64,000 bases of DNA from Zoroaster sp. YZ-2022 (Eukaryota; Echinodermata; Asteroidea; Forcipulatida; Zoroasteridae): contig CM055822.1 in the NCBI GenBank assembly GCA_029582265.1, positions 44,379,936 through 44,443,935 of the forward strand. Reading direction: 5' to 3'. Shown here piece by piece: positions 54,701 to 61,985 of the stretch. Position 1 is the stretch's first letter. The number at the start of each line of letters is the position of its first letter. The notes beneath the pieces are model-generated. The model had not been told where the DNA came from. It ran no database searches and saw only the letters and a list, made by a program, of their open reading frames with translations. The position numbers and the translations under genes are program-made.

Positions 54701-55481
54701 GGTTTTTGGAAAAACGATGGAAAATGTACGAAAGCGCGTTAACGTAAATTTGAAGCATTTAAACGATCCAAAATCGGAAAATGAAATTCGCAGGTTCATC
54801 GCGAAACCATATTTTGCAGAGGCTAGGATTTTCGATAATGAATTGGTTGCGATCCACATGCACCAAAAAAAAGTCAAACTCAACCGCCCTATCATTATTG
54901 GAATGAGTATACTAGATTTATCCAAGGTTTTCATGTACGATTTTTATTACAATCATATAAAAAGCAAGTATAAAAATAATTGTGAGTTGATTTACACGGA
55001 TACAGATAGCCTCCTGTTGGAAATTAAAACGAAAGATGTTTACAAAGATATGAAAAAAGACAAGCATTTATACGATTTTAGTAATTACGACAAGAGTCAT
55101 TTTCTGTTTTCTGAAGAAAACAAAAAAGTGATCGGTAAAATGAAAGACGAGTGTCCGAAAACTGTAATTTCTGAAGTTGTTTGTTTAAGACCCAAAATGT
55201 ATTCGATACTTACTTCGGATAAAGCTGAAATAAGAAAAGCTAAAGGAGTTAAAAGACAAGTTTTACAACAAAATATTAATCACGAGCGATATAAACAAGT
55301 TTTATTTCTTGAAGAAACTCTTCATCACCCCATGAATTTTATTAGACACGTAAACCATAGACTATATACAACTCGAATAAATAAAATATCACTATCTCCT
55401 CTAGATACAAAGAGACACATTTTAGAAGACGGAATACACACTCTTGCTTACGGTAATCAATCTCTGATTAACGACGAATGA
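51717..55481 (+). CDS. polB: Protein-primed family B DNA polymerase, intact
   Basis: 1254 aa. The N-terminal 370 residues are unique to Polinton PolBs. Then come a C2HC-type zinc motif near 385 (CLRCLQGFS to HVEMC) and exonuclease motif I near 441 (IYADFESI). A Cys/His segment around 530-565 (CWVCEKKF, DHCHITGKYRG) resembles recombination endonuclease VII. Exonuclease motif II lies near 588 ([10 protein letters not shown]), polymerase motif A near 830 (LDVNNLYGDAM), motif B near 990 (LMNNSVFGK) and motif C near 1092 (YTDTDS). All catalytic aspartates are present. Protein-primed synthesis is the known mode of this family and fits the linear TIR-bounded genome. The ATG at 51717 follows the second promoter copy. 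The 3' end overlaps the convergent integrase by 14 bp. Confidence 0.96.
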   Translation: MPTPHYLSKWTLDELKAFVQQKQIRIISNGTSRFKKRVYYKAVKFYKKTHKQKSLYELNLVELKRRIALGNIELPLHGSGARSGLIKKDYINAIKRFLNIETKLRFKPPINGGGYLRQHLMIVPLNHSKEKDLNIFWRAVTPTIIAELKKDLKDFKSLKFMIYIRIKLLKVKPDGDDEAEPNIHNNGQIVLLNLHDIKNVLDTILSQIQETLERYTQEGSGWVIDRIVSMNVRISKYQPLRGGSYINLCDYIKNKKACINVKNKDDDCLRWALRAHRFPASDHSDRTSKYPIDDGFNFNNIDAPTPINQIKRVEKQNNIAINVFGCESNVIMVYRFSDQPAEIDRINLLLIHKEEEEGTRSHYVYIKDVNKLLFDQTKHANRKHFCLRCLQGFSTELYLERHVEMCKGINGRPMTIEMPKKGINDKMKFKNTHKKMKVPFVIYADFESIIKKTDDVNDTNTTKLQEHVVCGYSYIVVCCDGTSSSPVTYRGEDASKHFLNELQKEEEKINEIFKNPKKLNMTEEDLRDYDSASECWVCEKKFFKYDLDDKFTRVRDHCHITGKYRGAAHNCCNFKLSLKPTKTFIPVVFHNLRGYDSHIIMQVAGLIKGKIKCIPNNIEKYISFSIGQLRFIDSAQFLLASLDKLVQSNDSFPITSKLEPDSEKFNLLKSKGIYPYEYMDSFERFDETQLPSIESFYSSLNDSNITVTQYEHAKNVYNKFGCENLGDYHDLYVRTDTCLLADVFENFRNVCMKIYGLDPAHYYTSPGLSWDALLKHSKQTLDLFTDVDMHLFIEKGTRGGTCMVSKRHAKANNVYLPDYDKTEETNFLINLDVNNLYGDAMSQPLPTGNFKWLREKQINKLERDGFKNNKGYILEIDLEYPKELHDSHNAFPLAPESLIVPKEWMSSYQKNLLKDKPAPNVTKLVPNLYNKKNYVLHYRNLQLYTQLGMKLTKIHKVLQFDESCWMKSYIDLNTRLRKDATSDFEKDLYKLMNNSVFGKTMENVRKRVNVNLKHLNDPKSENEIRRFIAKPYFAEARIFDNELVAIHMHQKKVKLNRPIIIGMSILDLSKVFMYDFYYNHIKSKYKNNCELIYTDTDSLLLEIKTKDVYKDMKKDKHLYDFSNYDKSHFLFSEENKKVIGKMKDECPKTVISEVVCLRPKMYSILTSDKAEIRKAKGVKRQVLQQNINHERYKQVLFLEETLHHPMNFIRHVNHRLYTTRINKISLSPLDTKRHILEDGIHTLAYGNQSLINDE

Positions 55482-56463
55482 TTGGGGGATTCATCGTATC
55501 TCTAGGAATAATTTGTATTTCTTCTCTTACAAAACTACGTGCGGGGCCTCCTTCTACATAATACAATATGGGTTGATTAGCAGCCTTCATCGTTTTAGAT
55601 ATTCTATAAATTTTTAAACTCCATATAGGATCGGTCGCTCTACGTCTCGTATCTTTTTCAGCTTCACCGGGCGCGTATAAATAACGAACTAGCGAGTTTA
55701 ATGGAATTCTTTTTTCATTCTTTTTACCCGGTGATGCTGGATTTTGCTCAACGTTATCTAATTTAATAGCGTCTTTTGGTTTCGAGTTAATCAGTCGCGT
55801 CGTCTCGTTGTTTAACGCTTTTACGACCGCCGGTAATCTTTTAACCCATTCTCTATTTCTCGCTTCAACAACATTTTGAGCAATTTCTTGACCGTATTGA
55901 TGCGAAAATAATCTTTCGCTCAAAGTTCTATTAAATCTCTCAACGATACCCTGAGCTCTGTGATTACCAGCTTCTCCTCGCTGAATTTCAACTCGATGCT
56001 CACTCATCAAAGCATTAACGCTGCTCATAAATTCTTTTCCGGGGTCGACTTTTATAATTTTAGGCCAAACCAACGGCGATTTTTTATAAATTTTTTCAAA
56101 AGCATCGCTGACTCGCGCGGCTGTTTTATCGATTAAAGGTACTGCAGCTTTATATCTGCTGGCTTCATCTACGACTGTTAACGCGTACTTGTACGTAATT
56201 CTACCGACTTTATCGTGTGGAAGAAACAACAAGTCTGCTTGATGAACCTCGTTTGGTTTTTCGAGCGAGCTATTTGATGAAGTTGGTCTCGGAATATATT
56301 TAGGATAGGGTAAATAAATTTGCCACAGCGCTTGCTTTTTTATCCATCGTCGAACGAGTTTTACATTTACTCTCGTTTCTTTAGCCAGCTTGCTGATTGC
56401 TGATTGACCTTTGTAGTATCCTCTCGGACTATAATAAGCGTTGGATAGTTTTCGTTCATCCAT
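55468..56463 (-). CDS. int: Retroviral-type DDE integrase, intact
   Basis: 331 aa. The N-terminal helical region (SAISKLAKETRVN, VRRWIKKQALW) resembles a helix-turn-helix. The rve catalytic core has D77 (HQADLLFL), D140 (KVDPGKEF) and E175 (GIVERFNRT), with 34 residues between the second D and the E, close to the retroviral D,D-35-E spacing. A basic C-terminal domain follows (LVRYLYAPGEAEKD, TDPIWSLKIYRI, REEIQIIPRD), comparable to the SH3/chromodomain-like tails of Polinton integrases. It inserts the element DNA into chromosomes with a short target duplication. The ATG is preceded by AATATTAAATG. It heads the leftward gene block but converges with PolB. Confidence 0.95.
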   Translation of the reverse strand: MDERKLSNAYYSPRGYYKGQSAISKLAKETRVNVKLVRRWIKKQALWQIYLPYPKYIPRPTSSNSSLEKPNEVHQADLLFLPHDKVGRITYKYALTVVDEASRYKAAVPLIDKTAARVSDAFEKIYKKSPLVWPKIIKVDPGKEFMSSVNALMSEHRVEIQRGEAGNHRAQGIVERFNRTLSERLFSHQYGQEIAQNVVEARNREWVKRLPAVVKALNNETTRLINSKPKDAIKLDNVEQNPASPGKKNEKRIPLNSLVRYLYAPGEAEKDTRRRATDPIWSLKIYRISKTMKAANQPILYYVEGGPARSFVREEIQIIPRDTMNPPIIRR

Positions 56464-56493
56464 TTAATATTTATAAATATTATTCTTAACATT

Positions 56494-56736
56494 CTATTCG
56501 GCGGGCATGAGTGAATTTGGTAAAATTCCTTGTGTTACTAACCACATTTGCGTCGCACCGCTTAATGTAATCGTCGCGGTTAGTTTTAACCCGTCTTTTA
56601 TATCCAATTTTCCTAAATCGGCTGGTTTCATTTTAAATATTTTTTCACCTAGCATGCTGTATAAAATTACTAAAAGAGTCATAACTGAGCTGTGATAAAT
56701 TGTATCGGCGATCTTTTTCGTTGGCATTGAAGACAT
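56494..56736 (-). CDS. 80-aa small membrane protein
   Basis: The ATG at 56734-56736 gives MSSMPTKKIADTIYHSS, then a hydrophobic segment (VMTLLVILYSML), a Lys-rich middle and a second mildly hydrophobic stretch (TQMWLVTQGILP). A longer upstream extension of this frame to 56940 overlaps the next gene and is not conserved in Polinton-1, so the short start is preferred. Polinton-1 has a broken homolog at 13107-13325. Function unknown. Confidence 0.65.
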   Translation of the reverse strand: MSSMPTKKIADTIYHSSVMTLLVILYSMLGEKIFKMKPADLGKLDIKDGLKLTATITLSGATQMWLVTQGILPNSLMPAE

Positions 56737-56767
56737 GTTTATAATCGTTAAACATAATAAAAACTTT

Positions 56768-57157
56768 TTATTCCATTTCAAGTTCTCTAAGGGTGGTGAG
56801 TTTAACGCTAGCGAGTTTAACGGGTTCGTTTTTAACGGGTTCGTTTTTAAATGTTGGTTCTGAGTTGCTTCTAAACAAGAAATAAGCTCCAATAACACCA
56901 ACTCCAATAGCAATATAAAAATAATTGTAACTCGTTTCATCGCTTAACGAGTTGTTTTCTTTATAACCTTCGCTATGATGGTTAACGCTTTTCGCGGGTT
57001 TAGCGAGTTGTAGTTTTTTCTGTCTATTAAGTTCGGCGAGTTTTTTACCGGCAGCGACTCTGTTTGGGTTTTTTGACTTAGTCGCTGGTTTCGTCACTGT
57101 CTTTGGCGTTGGTTCTGGAATCTCCTTCGGTACAGTCGTTTGCTCGTTGGTTTCCAT
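56768..57157 (-). CDS. 129-aa single-TM basic protein
   Basis: METNEQTT start, a Pro/Thr/Lys-rich N-terminal half (PEPTPKTVTKPATKSK), a basic helix (AAGKKLAELNRQKKLQLAK), one transmembrane segment around residues 80-98 (YFYIAIGVGVIGAYFLF) and a C-terminus with direct repeats (KNEPVKNEPVK). The first 80 bp overlap the end of the 198-aa gene in another frame. The basic, Thr/Pro-rich region could contact DNA or capsid, but nothing identifies a family. Broken homolog at 13358-13777. Confidence 0.65.
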   Translation of the reverse strand: METNEQTTVPKEIPEPTPKTVTKPATKSKNPNRVAAGKKLAELNRQKKLQLAKPAKSVNHHSEGYKENNSLSDETSYNYFYIAIGVGVIGAYFLFRSNSEPTFKNEPVKNEPVKLASVKLTTLRELEME

Positions 57158-57674
57158 CGCTTTTATTAGGTATTGAAGATAATGTTTCTTCTTCTTTTCT
57201 TTTTAAATGTTTTGCCGTAATCAGAGAAACGCTGATTGGAGCGAGAAACATACCGTACTTGTAGTATATTTCACACAACGTTGTATTAAGCATGCTATTA
57301 ATGAACGGATCTTTTTCTAAATCTGAAATTAATTTACCTTCATCATCAATTTGAAATTTATGGCCGTACAAATCAATACGATTTAAACTAAGCTCCAATA
57401 GTTTAGCGTATAACGTTATAATGGCGCTACCTAAAGACTGAGTAATATCGCGACCTAATTTAGTTTCGTATTGCGCGTGTAATACTTTTCGCTCTTGCTC
57501 GCTCAAAGCTTCAATATCACCAACGCTTAGTTCTTTACCGAAAAACTTTTTAGAGTCTCCTCCTATTACGACCGATAAAAGACGTTGTTTTAGCAATAAG
57601 CTATCATCGTTGATATTTTCGTTAATAAGTGGCGTCTGTATATTTTCGTTTAATACCTTATGTACTTCTTCCAT
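57078..57674 (-). CDS. 198-aa unknown protein
   Basis: Starts MEEVHKVLNE at an ATG preceded by TATAATAAATG. Features are a possible GGDSKKFFGKELS loop, a helical middle (DIEALSEQERKVLHAQYETK), a stretch with moderate hydrophobicity (NTTLCEIYYKYGMFLAPIS) and an acidic, Asn/Ser-rich end. Its start overlaps the end of the 105-aa gene by 25 bp and its end overlaps the start of the 129-aa gene by 80 bp, so the three genes are packed. The homolog at 13689-14314 is broken. No family recognised. Confidence 0.7.
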   Translation of the reverse strand: MEEVHKVLNENIQTPLINENINDDSLLLKQRLLSVVIGGDSKKFFGKELSVGDIEALSEQERKVLHAQYETKLGRDITQSLGSAIITLYAKLLELSLNRIDLYGHKFQIDDEGKLISDLEKDPFINSMLNTTLCEIYYKYGMFLAPISVSLITAKHLKRKEEETLSSIPNKSDGNQRANDCTEGDSRTNAKDSDETSD

Positions 57675-57967
57675 TTATTATACGTACTAGAAGAATAATC
57701 GATTAAATTTATTAAAAAATATAAGAACCAATAATTAGTTTTAGATAACCCATCGACGTTTAAAAGCTCGTTAAGATTTAACATTAGATCTTTTACTCGT
57801 TCAGCATCTATACTATGGTATATACCTTTTACTTTTTCAGTATTATCGTTTAATACTTGTACCAATTCTTGTCTTTCTTTCGCGGTATTTACGAGTTGGT
57901 TAAGATTATATATAAAATCATTTACTCGTTCAACAGATATATTCGTAAATACTCGTTCAGCATTCAT
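57650..57967 (-). CDS. 105-aa protein with internal repeats and TM tail
   Basis: Contains repeats VERVNDFIYNLNQLVN, EKVKGIYHSI and ERVKDLMLNLNELLN joined by NTAKERQEL-like linkers, then a hydrophobic end (TNYWFLYFLINLIDY). It is likely a small helical, membrane-anchored protein. The N-terminus (MNAERVF) follows TTATAAATATGAATG-type sequence. The homolog at 14352-14615 ends 20 residues earlier. The 11-bp minisatellite lies upstream. Function unknown. Confidence 0.65.
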   Translation of the reverse strand: MNAERVFTNISVERVNDFIYNLNQLVNTAKERQELVQVLNDNTEKVKGIYHSIDAERVKDLMLNLNELLNVDGLSKTNYWFLYFLINLIDYSSSTYNKWKKYIRY

Positions 57968-57989
57968 ATTTATAAATATGCTTTATAAT

Positions 57990-58192
57990 ATTTATTAAAT
58001 TACCCTTAACCTATGGGTAACCTATGGGGAACCTAAGAGTGATCCCCCCTTAACCTATGAGTAATCTAAGAGTAACCTATGAGTAATCTAAGAGTAATTT
58101 CCCCTTAACCTATGAGTAATCTAAGAGTAACCTATGGGTAACCTATGGGTAATTACCCTTGACCTTATGGGTAACGACTTGACGGTAATCAC
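57990..58192. repeat. 11-bp minisatellite, Polinton-2 version
   Basis: Degenerate tandem units AACCTATGGGT, AACCTATGAGT and AATCTAAGAGT, with a few CCCCTT-containing insertions, between the ATPase stop and the 105-aa gene. It holds the same position as 14646-15118 in Polinton-1. Confidence 0.9.
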
Positions 58193-58813
58193 TCAGTCAC
58201 GTATTTCATAACCGGTAGGCTGATCCGTTTTTAAAATTAATTTACGATGTTTAACTCTTTTTAATTTTTCATGAATTTCTATTCTCAACTCGCGAGTTGG
58301 TATAACATCATTTTCTCTAAGACAATTCTCGTACGAGTCTCTATCTTTACAATAAAATAAACATATCCATTTGAGTTGTTCTCTAAAATCTTTCAATACG
58401 CTATTATATTTTTGAGTAAGTATCCAACAGCTGTGTCGTATGTGTCTACCGCTAAAAGCCAATTGAGTAATCATACATTTATTATTCTCGTCGTATTTTT
58501 TATAATGCAACTGTTTATTCGCGCTGCAATCGTCTATAATAAACAACGTTTCTTTATTTTTGAAAGCGTCGCTATAAATTTGTATAGCCCTATTCAGCGA
58601 TATGTCGTTTAAATCATTAACGTGTACGTTATCATCGTTTAGAACCCATTTTCTATTTTTGTACGCATCATTGTTGAAAATGGTAGGGCATAATATAACG
58701 ATATTTTCAAAATATTTAAAATATTCATTTTGTAATAAATTTAAAATAAATTCAGTTTTACCGCATCCCGTTTGTCCGCAAATTAACGCAGCGTGTGGAT
58801 ATTTAAGTAACAT
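58193..58813 (-). CDS. A32/FtsK-HerA-type DNA packaging ATPase
   Basis: 206 aa. Walker A GQTGCGKT at residues 13-20, Walker B LFIIDD at 90-95 followed by CS, and a sensor-type SCWILTQKYNSV near 129-140. It matches the Polinton-1 copy end to end. The family packages viral DNA into the capsid at a vertex. It lies directly downstream of the capsid gene (about 25 bp) on the same strand, so capsid formation and packaging genes are adjacent. Confidence 0.93.
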   Translation of the reverse strand: MLLKYPHAALICGQTGCGKTEFILNLLQNEYFKYFENIVILCPTIFNNDAYKNRKWVLNDDNVHVNDLNDISLNRAIQIYSDAFKNKETLFIIDDCSANKQLHYKKYDENNKCMITQLAFSGRHIRHSCWILTQKYNSVLKDFREQLKWICLFYCKDRDSYENCLRENDVIPTRELRIEIHEKLKRVKHRKLILKTDQPTGYEIRD

Positions 58814-58837
58814 TTTCTTTTTAATATTAAACGTTTT

Positions 58838-60115
58838 TTAATAATCGACCGATTCGAAACGCGAGTTTCTAATATTTAGTTGCGCGTCCATGATAATAAA
58901 AGTATACATGTTTAGTTCACCCGCACTCTCGGCTTCTTTTTCAATTTGAATGGTAATTCCTTCAGACAAGTTTTGTACTCGTCTTCCGCTTCCGTGTAAT
59001 ACATTATCGGTACTCGTTCTTAAATCTAAAAATAAACCGTATCGATTAAGTAAATAATTCGATAGTTTAACGTTTGATAAATCTAGAGCTTGTACAACTC
59101 GTATAGCGTGTTGTTTTCTCGAATCGCCGAAATATTTTGAAATCTCTTCCCATTGTTGATATCTTTTCATTCCATGCGCGTAGAGTTGATTGGGAACGCC
59201 TTCGATAGTAATACTAACTTTTGTTATTTTCGGATTATAAAACTTGTTGCTTTCTTTCACGTCGGGTTCTTTGAATAGAAACAATATTCCTTTCATACTT
59301 TTTGCCGGAGTATTTAAATTTATATTCCACATTGTATCTTTTTTGTTGTACGTAGTTACGCTCTGTCTCAGTACGCGATCAAACAATATACTCGTTCTAT
59401 CGCTGTATTGATTTCTAATTGTTCTAGCGAGTTCTGGCATATGAACAACCTCAAATTCTAAAGAAATTCCACTTATAACATATTTTGCGTTATCGTCGGT
59501 GCTTTTGATCACATTTTCAAATTTATTAAACACGAGTTCGTAAGTCAATCGATCTCCGATGCCCGACTGATAGTAAGGTTGATGATCGGTCAACAATTCA
59601 AAATCCAGCGGAATGTAATACCTATTTTTATACGCGTCTGCGATAGCTTTGTCCGCTCCACCGTTGCCCGCGGGAACTTTATCGCTAGCGTCTATTCTCA
59701 TTTTAGTTACGTTTTCAGTTTCGATTCCTTGATACACTAAATTTTCGCGCTGATCTTTGGTCAACCATTCGTCTTTGTAACAATTGAATACATCCGCATC
59801 GTCTAAACTAAATATTTCATTTCCTTCCATTTTAATGATTATGTGTTTTACGATAGCTCTACCGATGTTTTGCACCAACGTTCTATTTTCATCGTTGACG
59901 CTAACGAGTTCAATGTTGAAAGCTAATCGCGTTGTATTCGGAACGATGACGTCGTTCATTCCTAAATTTGGAAAACGAACCGTCAACAATTGATTTTCGT
60001 TTATGGTACTCGGATTGTTTGTAATGACGACTTTTTGGCGCATTCCTTTTACGCCTCGAGGTTCTCTTATTCTCCTGTTTGGATCTAGCGTATCTCCGTA
60101 CGTATTACTCGTCAT
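58838..60115 (-). CDS. Putative major capsid protein
   Basis: 425 aa, starting MTSNTYGDTLDPNRR. Beta-rich composition throughout, no membrane segment. Conserved blocks are LLTVRFPNLGMNDVIVPNT, DHQPYYQSGIGDRLTYELV, AKSMKGILFLFKEPD and GSGRRVQNLSEGITIQI, ending YTFIIMDAQLNIRN. It resembles the Polinton capsid family represented by C. elegans F54H12.2, in which double jelly-roll folds have been proposed. 425 aa is enough for two jelly-rolls but at the short end. It faces the 143-aa membrane gene across an 80-bp divergent promoter region. The alternative, another virion protein, cannot be excluded without a fold prediction. Confidence 0.78.
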   Translation of the reverse strand: MTSNTYGDTLDPNRRIREPRGVKGMRQKVVITNNPSTINENQLLTVRFPNLGMNDVIVPNTTRLAFNIELVSVNDENRTLVQNIGRAIVKHIIIKMEGNEIFSLDDADVFNCYKDEWLTKDQRENLVYQGIETENVTKMRIDASDKVPAGNGGADKAIADAYKNRYYIPLDFELLTDHQPYYQSGIGDRLTYELVFNKFENVIKSTDDNAKYVISGISLEFEVVHMPELARTIRNQYSDRTSILFDRVLRQSVTTYNKKDTMWNINLNTPAKSMKGILFLFKEPDVKESNKFYNPKITKVSITIEGVPNQLYAHGMKRYQQWEEISKYFGDSRKQHAIRVVQALDLSNVKLSNYLLNRYGLFLDLRTSTDNVLHGSGRRVQNLSEGITIQIEKEAESAGELNMYTFIIMDAQLNIRNSRFESVDY

Positions 60116-60195
60116 ATTTAACGTTGTTAAATATAATAATTTTTATATATAATCTACGTAAAACTATATTTAACAATTATGTTTATCGATTATAA
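60116..60195. promoter_or_regulatory. Divergent promoter region between capsid and 143-aa genes
   Basis: 80 bp, AT-rich, with TATATTTAAC toward one gene and CGATTATAAATG at the other start. The equivalent stretch plus the neighbouring coding start is deleted in Polinton-1 (17043-17075). Confidence 0.5.
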
Positions 60196-60627
60196 ATGGT
60201 GTCTGTAGCGATGATGGTTGGAGGTGCGGTAATTAATGCGTTAGCGTTTACCGGATCGAATTTTTTATTTAGTAATTTACGTGGTAATGACGCTCAACAA
60301 GAACGCGAGCGACACGATTTAGCGTTGGAACATCTTTCGAAAGCTAGAGACGAATTTAGTAAAAAGCGTTTAAAATATATAGATTATTTAAATGAGAAAA
60401 TACAAAAAGAATCGGGCGCGATAAGAACTTTTAATAACATTAACGAAGCGATGCAAGAATATTCGCGAGTTACCAATACACGAGTAAATTTACCTCTCGA
60501 TTTACGACAAGAACCGCGATTAGAAGATTTTTACGTTCCTAGCGAAGATCAAAAAACTGGAGAGATTGTATTTATCATTATTGGTATGAGTGTAGTTGGT
60601 TACGCGAGTTATAGATTGTTAAAATAA
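60196..60627 (+). CDS. 143-aa protein with hydrophobic N-terminus, coiled coil, C-terminal TM
   Basis: Residues 1-27 are hydrophobic (MVSVAMMVGGAVINALAFTG), then a charged coiled coil (ERERHDLALEHLSKARDEF, KKRLKYIDYLNEKI). A linker contains LEDFYVPSEDQ, and a transmembrane helix near the C-terminus (EIVFIIIGMSVVGYASY) follows. Both ends can enter a membrane. It is transcribed divergently from the capsid gene and precedes the 445-aa gene by 13 bp. The Polinton-1 copy lacks the first third. Function unknown; a virion-membrane or scaffold role is an inference. Confidence 0.7.
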   Translation: MVSVAMMVGGAVINALAFTGSNFLFSNLRGNDAQQERERHDLALEHLSKARDEFSKKRLKYIDYLNEKIQKESGAIRTFNNINEAMQEYSRVTNTRVNLPLDLRQEPRLEDFYVPSEDQKTGEIVFIIIGMSVVGYASYRLLK

Positions 60628-60640
60628 AAGATATTATAAA

Positions 60641-61978
60641 ATGGAAGAAGGAGGAAACCCATATATCGAATTAGACCCAATGTTTAATCAACCCGAAGAT
60701 GAATATTTGGATGATGAAATGCGTGCCAACAACTTGGGTGATATTCCGATACAACAAGAAACTTCTTTTAGTACACCGACTTTATCTCAAGAAAATAGAT
60801 TACGTAAAGATATAGTCGATGAATTTTATACAAGTATAAAATTTTTTAACTCTATAATAGACTATACAAGATTCAAGTATAAACTAAATGAAAAAGGAGT
60901 GGGTGTTCTTTTTTTTATGAAAGAAGGCAAAGAAATACGTCTAACTAAAAAATCGGGTGGATTTTTAAAATTGGGTTCGATCAAAGGTTTAACTGGAGGT
61001 GATTTAACAGCTTTCGGCCCCCAACATGTATCTATTTCTAATATTATAGATGCAACAGAAATAGATATAATACTACCAGATGGTAGTACTGATAATATCT
61101 TTGTAAAAAATCCAGAGGCTCAATCAAATCCAGATTTTATACTAAATTCAGATGGTACGTTCGTTAGTCGTAGAAAATTACCATCTATACCTCAACAACG
61201 CGTAGAAAAATCAATACAAGTTCAAGAAGCTATCGAACGTTCGATAGATCAAAACACTCAAACAGAATTAAACATACAATGGCGAGAAGTAATAGCGCTT
61301 GATAACATTATGGCTACGAGTCGAGGCGAACAATTAAATCTTTTAAGTAAATTAAAAACACTAAACCAAAGAATTTATGATATGAAAGAAGTAATTAGCG
61401 ACGCTGAAGAAAGAGAGATTGATAAAAAATCAATAAAAAAGTATCGTCAAGAATTGCGAGAACTAGTAGATGATAAACGAGTAATCGTAGAGCAAATAGA
61501 TGCGCATGATTACGTTCTCCGTAGTCAAATTAATAGAATTAAAGAAACTGTTGTTAAAATGTTGGAAAGAGACGAAACGTTGGGTGAAAGAATTAAAACT
61601 TTATTTAGAGAACAAGGCGTAACGATCGTCAGTTTATTAACGGCTTTTAGTATGACCATCGCTTTTATCGTTGAAGCGTTCGGTAATGTTGTAAGTGATG
61701 TTGTTGTACCAACTCCTGCACCAGAACCAACTCCAAAACCCCCGAGCGGCGGTGTAAAAGAGTGGATACAAAAAACATTAAAAAATCTAGCCAATGTATT
61801 ATCTAAACTGGGAGCGAAAGCTTTAGCCGCTTTACCGGCCATTATCGGTAGTATAGTAAGTTGGTTATTAAAAACAGCTTCCAGCATTATCGCGTGGACG
61901 GCGGAACATTTATTAATAACGTTAACTGGAGTCGGAGTATTAGTTTTAGCCTATACGCAGAAAACGCTGACGCGATAG
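60641..61978 (+). CDS. 445-aa acidic coiled-coil protein with proline linker and membrane-active tail
   Basis: Acidic N-terminus (MEEGGNPYIELDPMFNQ), a folded middle, and a coiled coil around residues 190-300 (KTLNQRIYDMKEVISDAEER). A hydrophobic helix follows near 325-350 (TIVSLLTAFSMTIAFIVEAF), then a Pro-rich linker (PTPAPEPTPKPPSGG). The tail is basic and amphipathic (VKEWIQKTLKNLANVLSKLG), then two hydrophobic helices (LAALPAIIGSIVSWLL and LLITLTGVGVLVLAY). The tail resembles membrane-disrupting peptides of non-enveloped viruses, so a role in membrane passage or virion membrane is an inference. The homolog at 17439-18840 is broken. Convergent with the 444-aa gene. Confidence 0.72.
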   Translation: MEEGGNPYIELDPMFNQPEDEYLDDEMRANNLGDIPIQQETSFSTPTLSQENRLRKDIVDEFYTSIKFFNSIIDYTRFKYKLNEKGVGVLFFMKEGKEIRLTKKSGGFLKLGSIKGLTGGDLTAFGPQHVSISNIIDATEIDIILPDGSTDNIFVKNPEAQSNPDFILNSDGTFVSRRKLPSIPQQRVEKSIQVQEAIERSIDQNTQTELNIQWREVIALDNIMATSRGEQLNLLSKLKTLNQRIYDMKEVISDAEEREIDKKSIKKYRQELRELVDDKRVIVEQIDAHDYVLRSQINRIKETVVKMLERDETLGERIKTLFREQGVTIVSLLTAFSMTIAFIVEAFGNVVSDVVVPTPAPEPTPKPPSGGVKEWIQKTLKNLANVLSKLGAKALAALPAIIGSIVSWLLKTASSIIAWTAEHLLITLTGVGVLVLAYTQKTLTR

Positions 61979-61985
61979 CGTGTTT

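Noticed and set aside
56737..56940. N-terminal extension of the 80-aa membrane protein to 148 aa
   Set aside because: It overlaps the 129-aa gene in another frame, contains a shadow of its KNEPVKNEPVK repeats and has no counterpart in Polinton-1.
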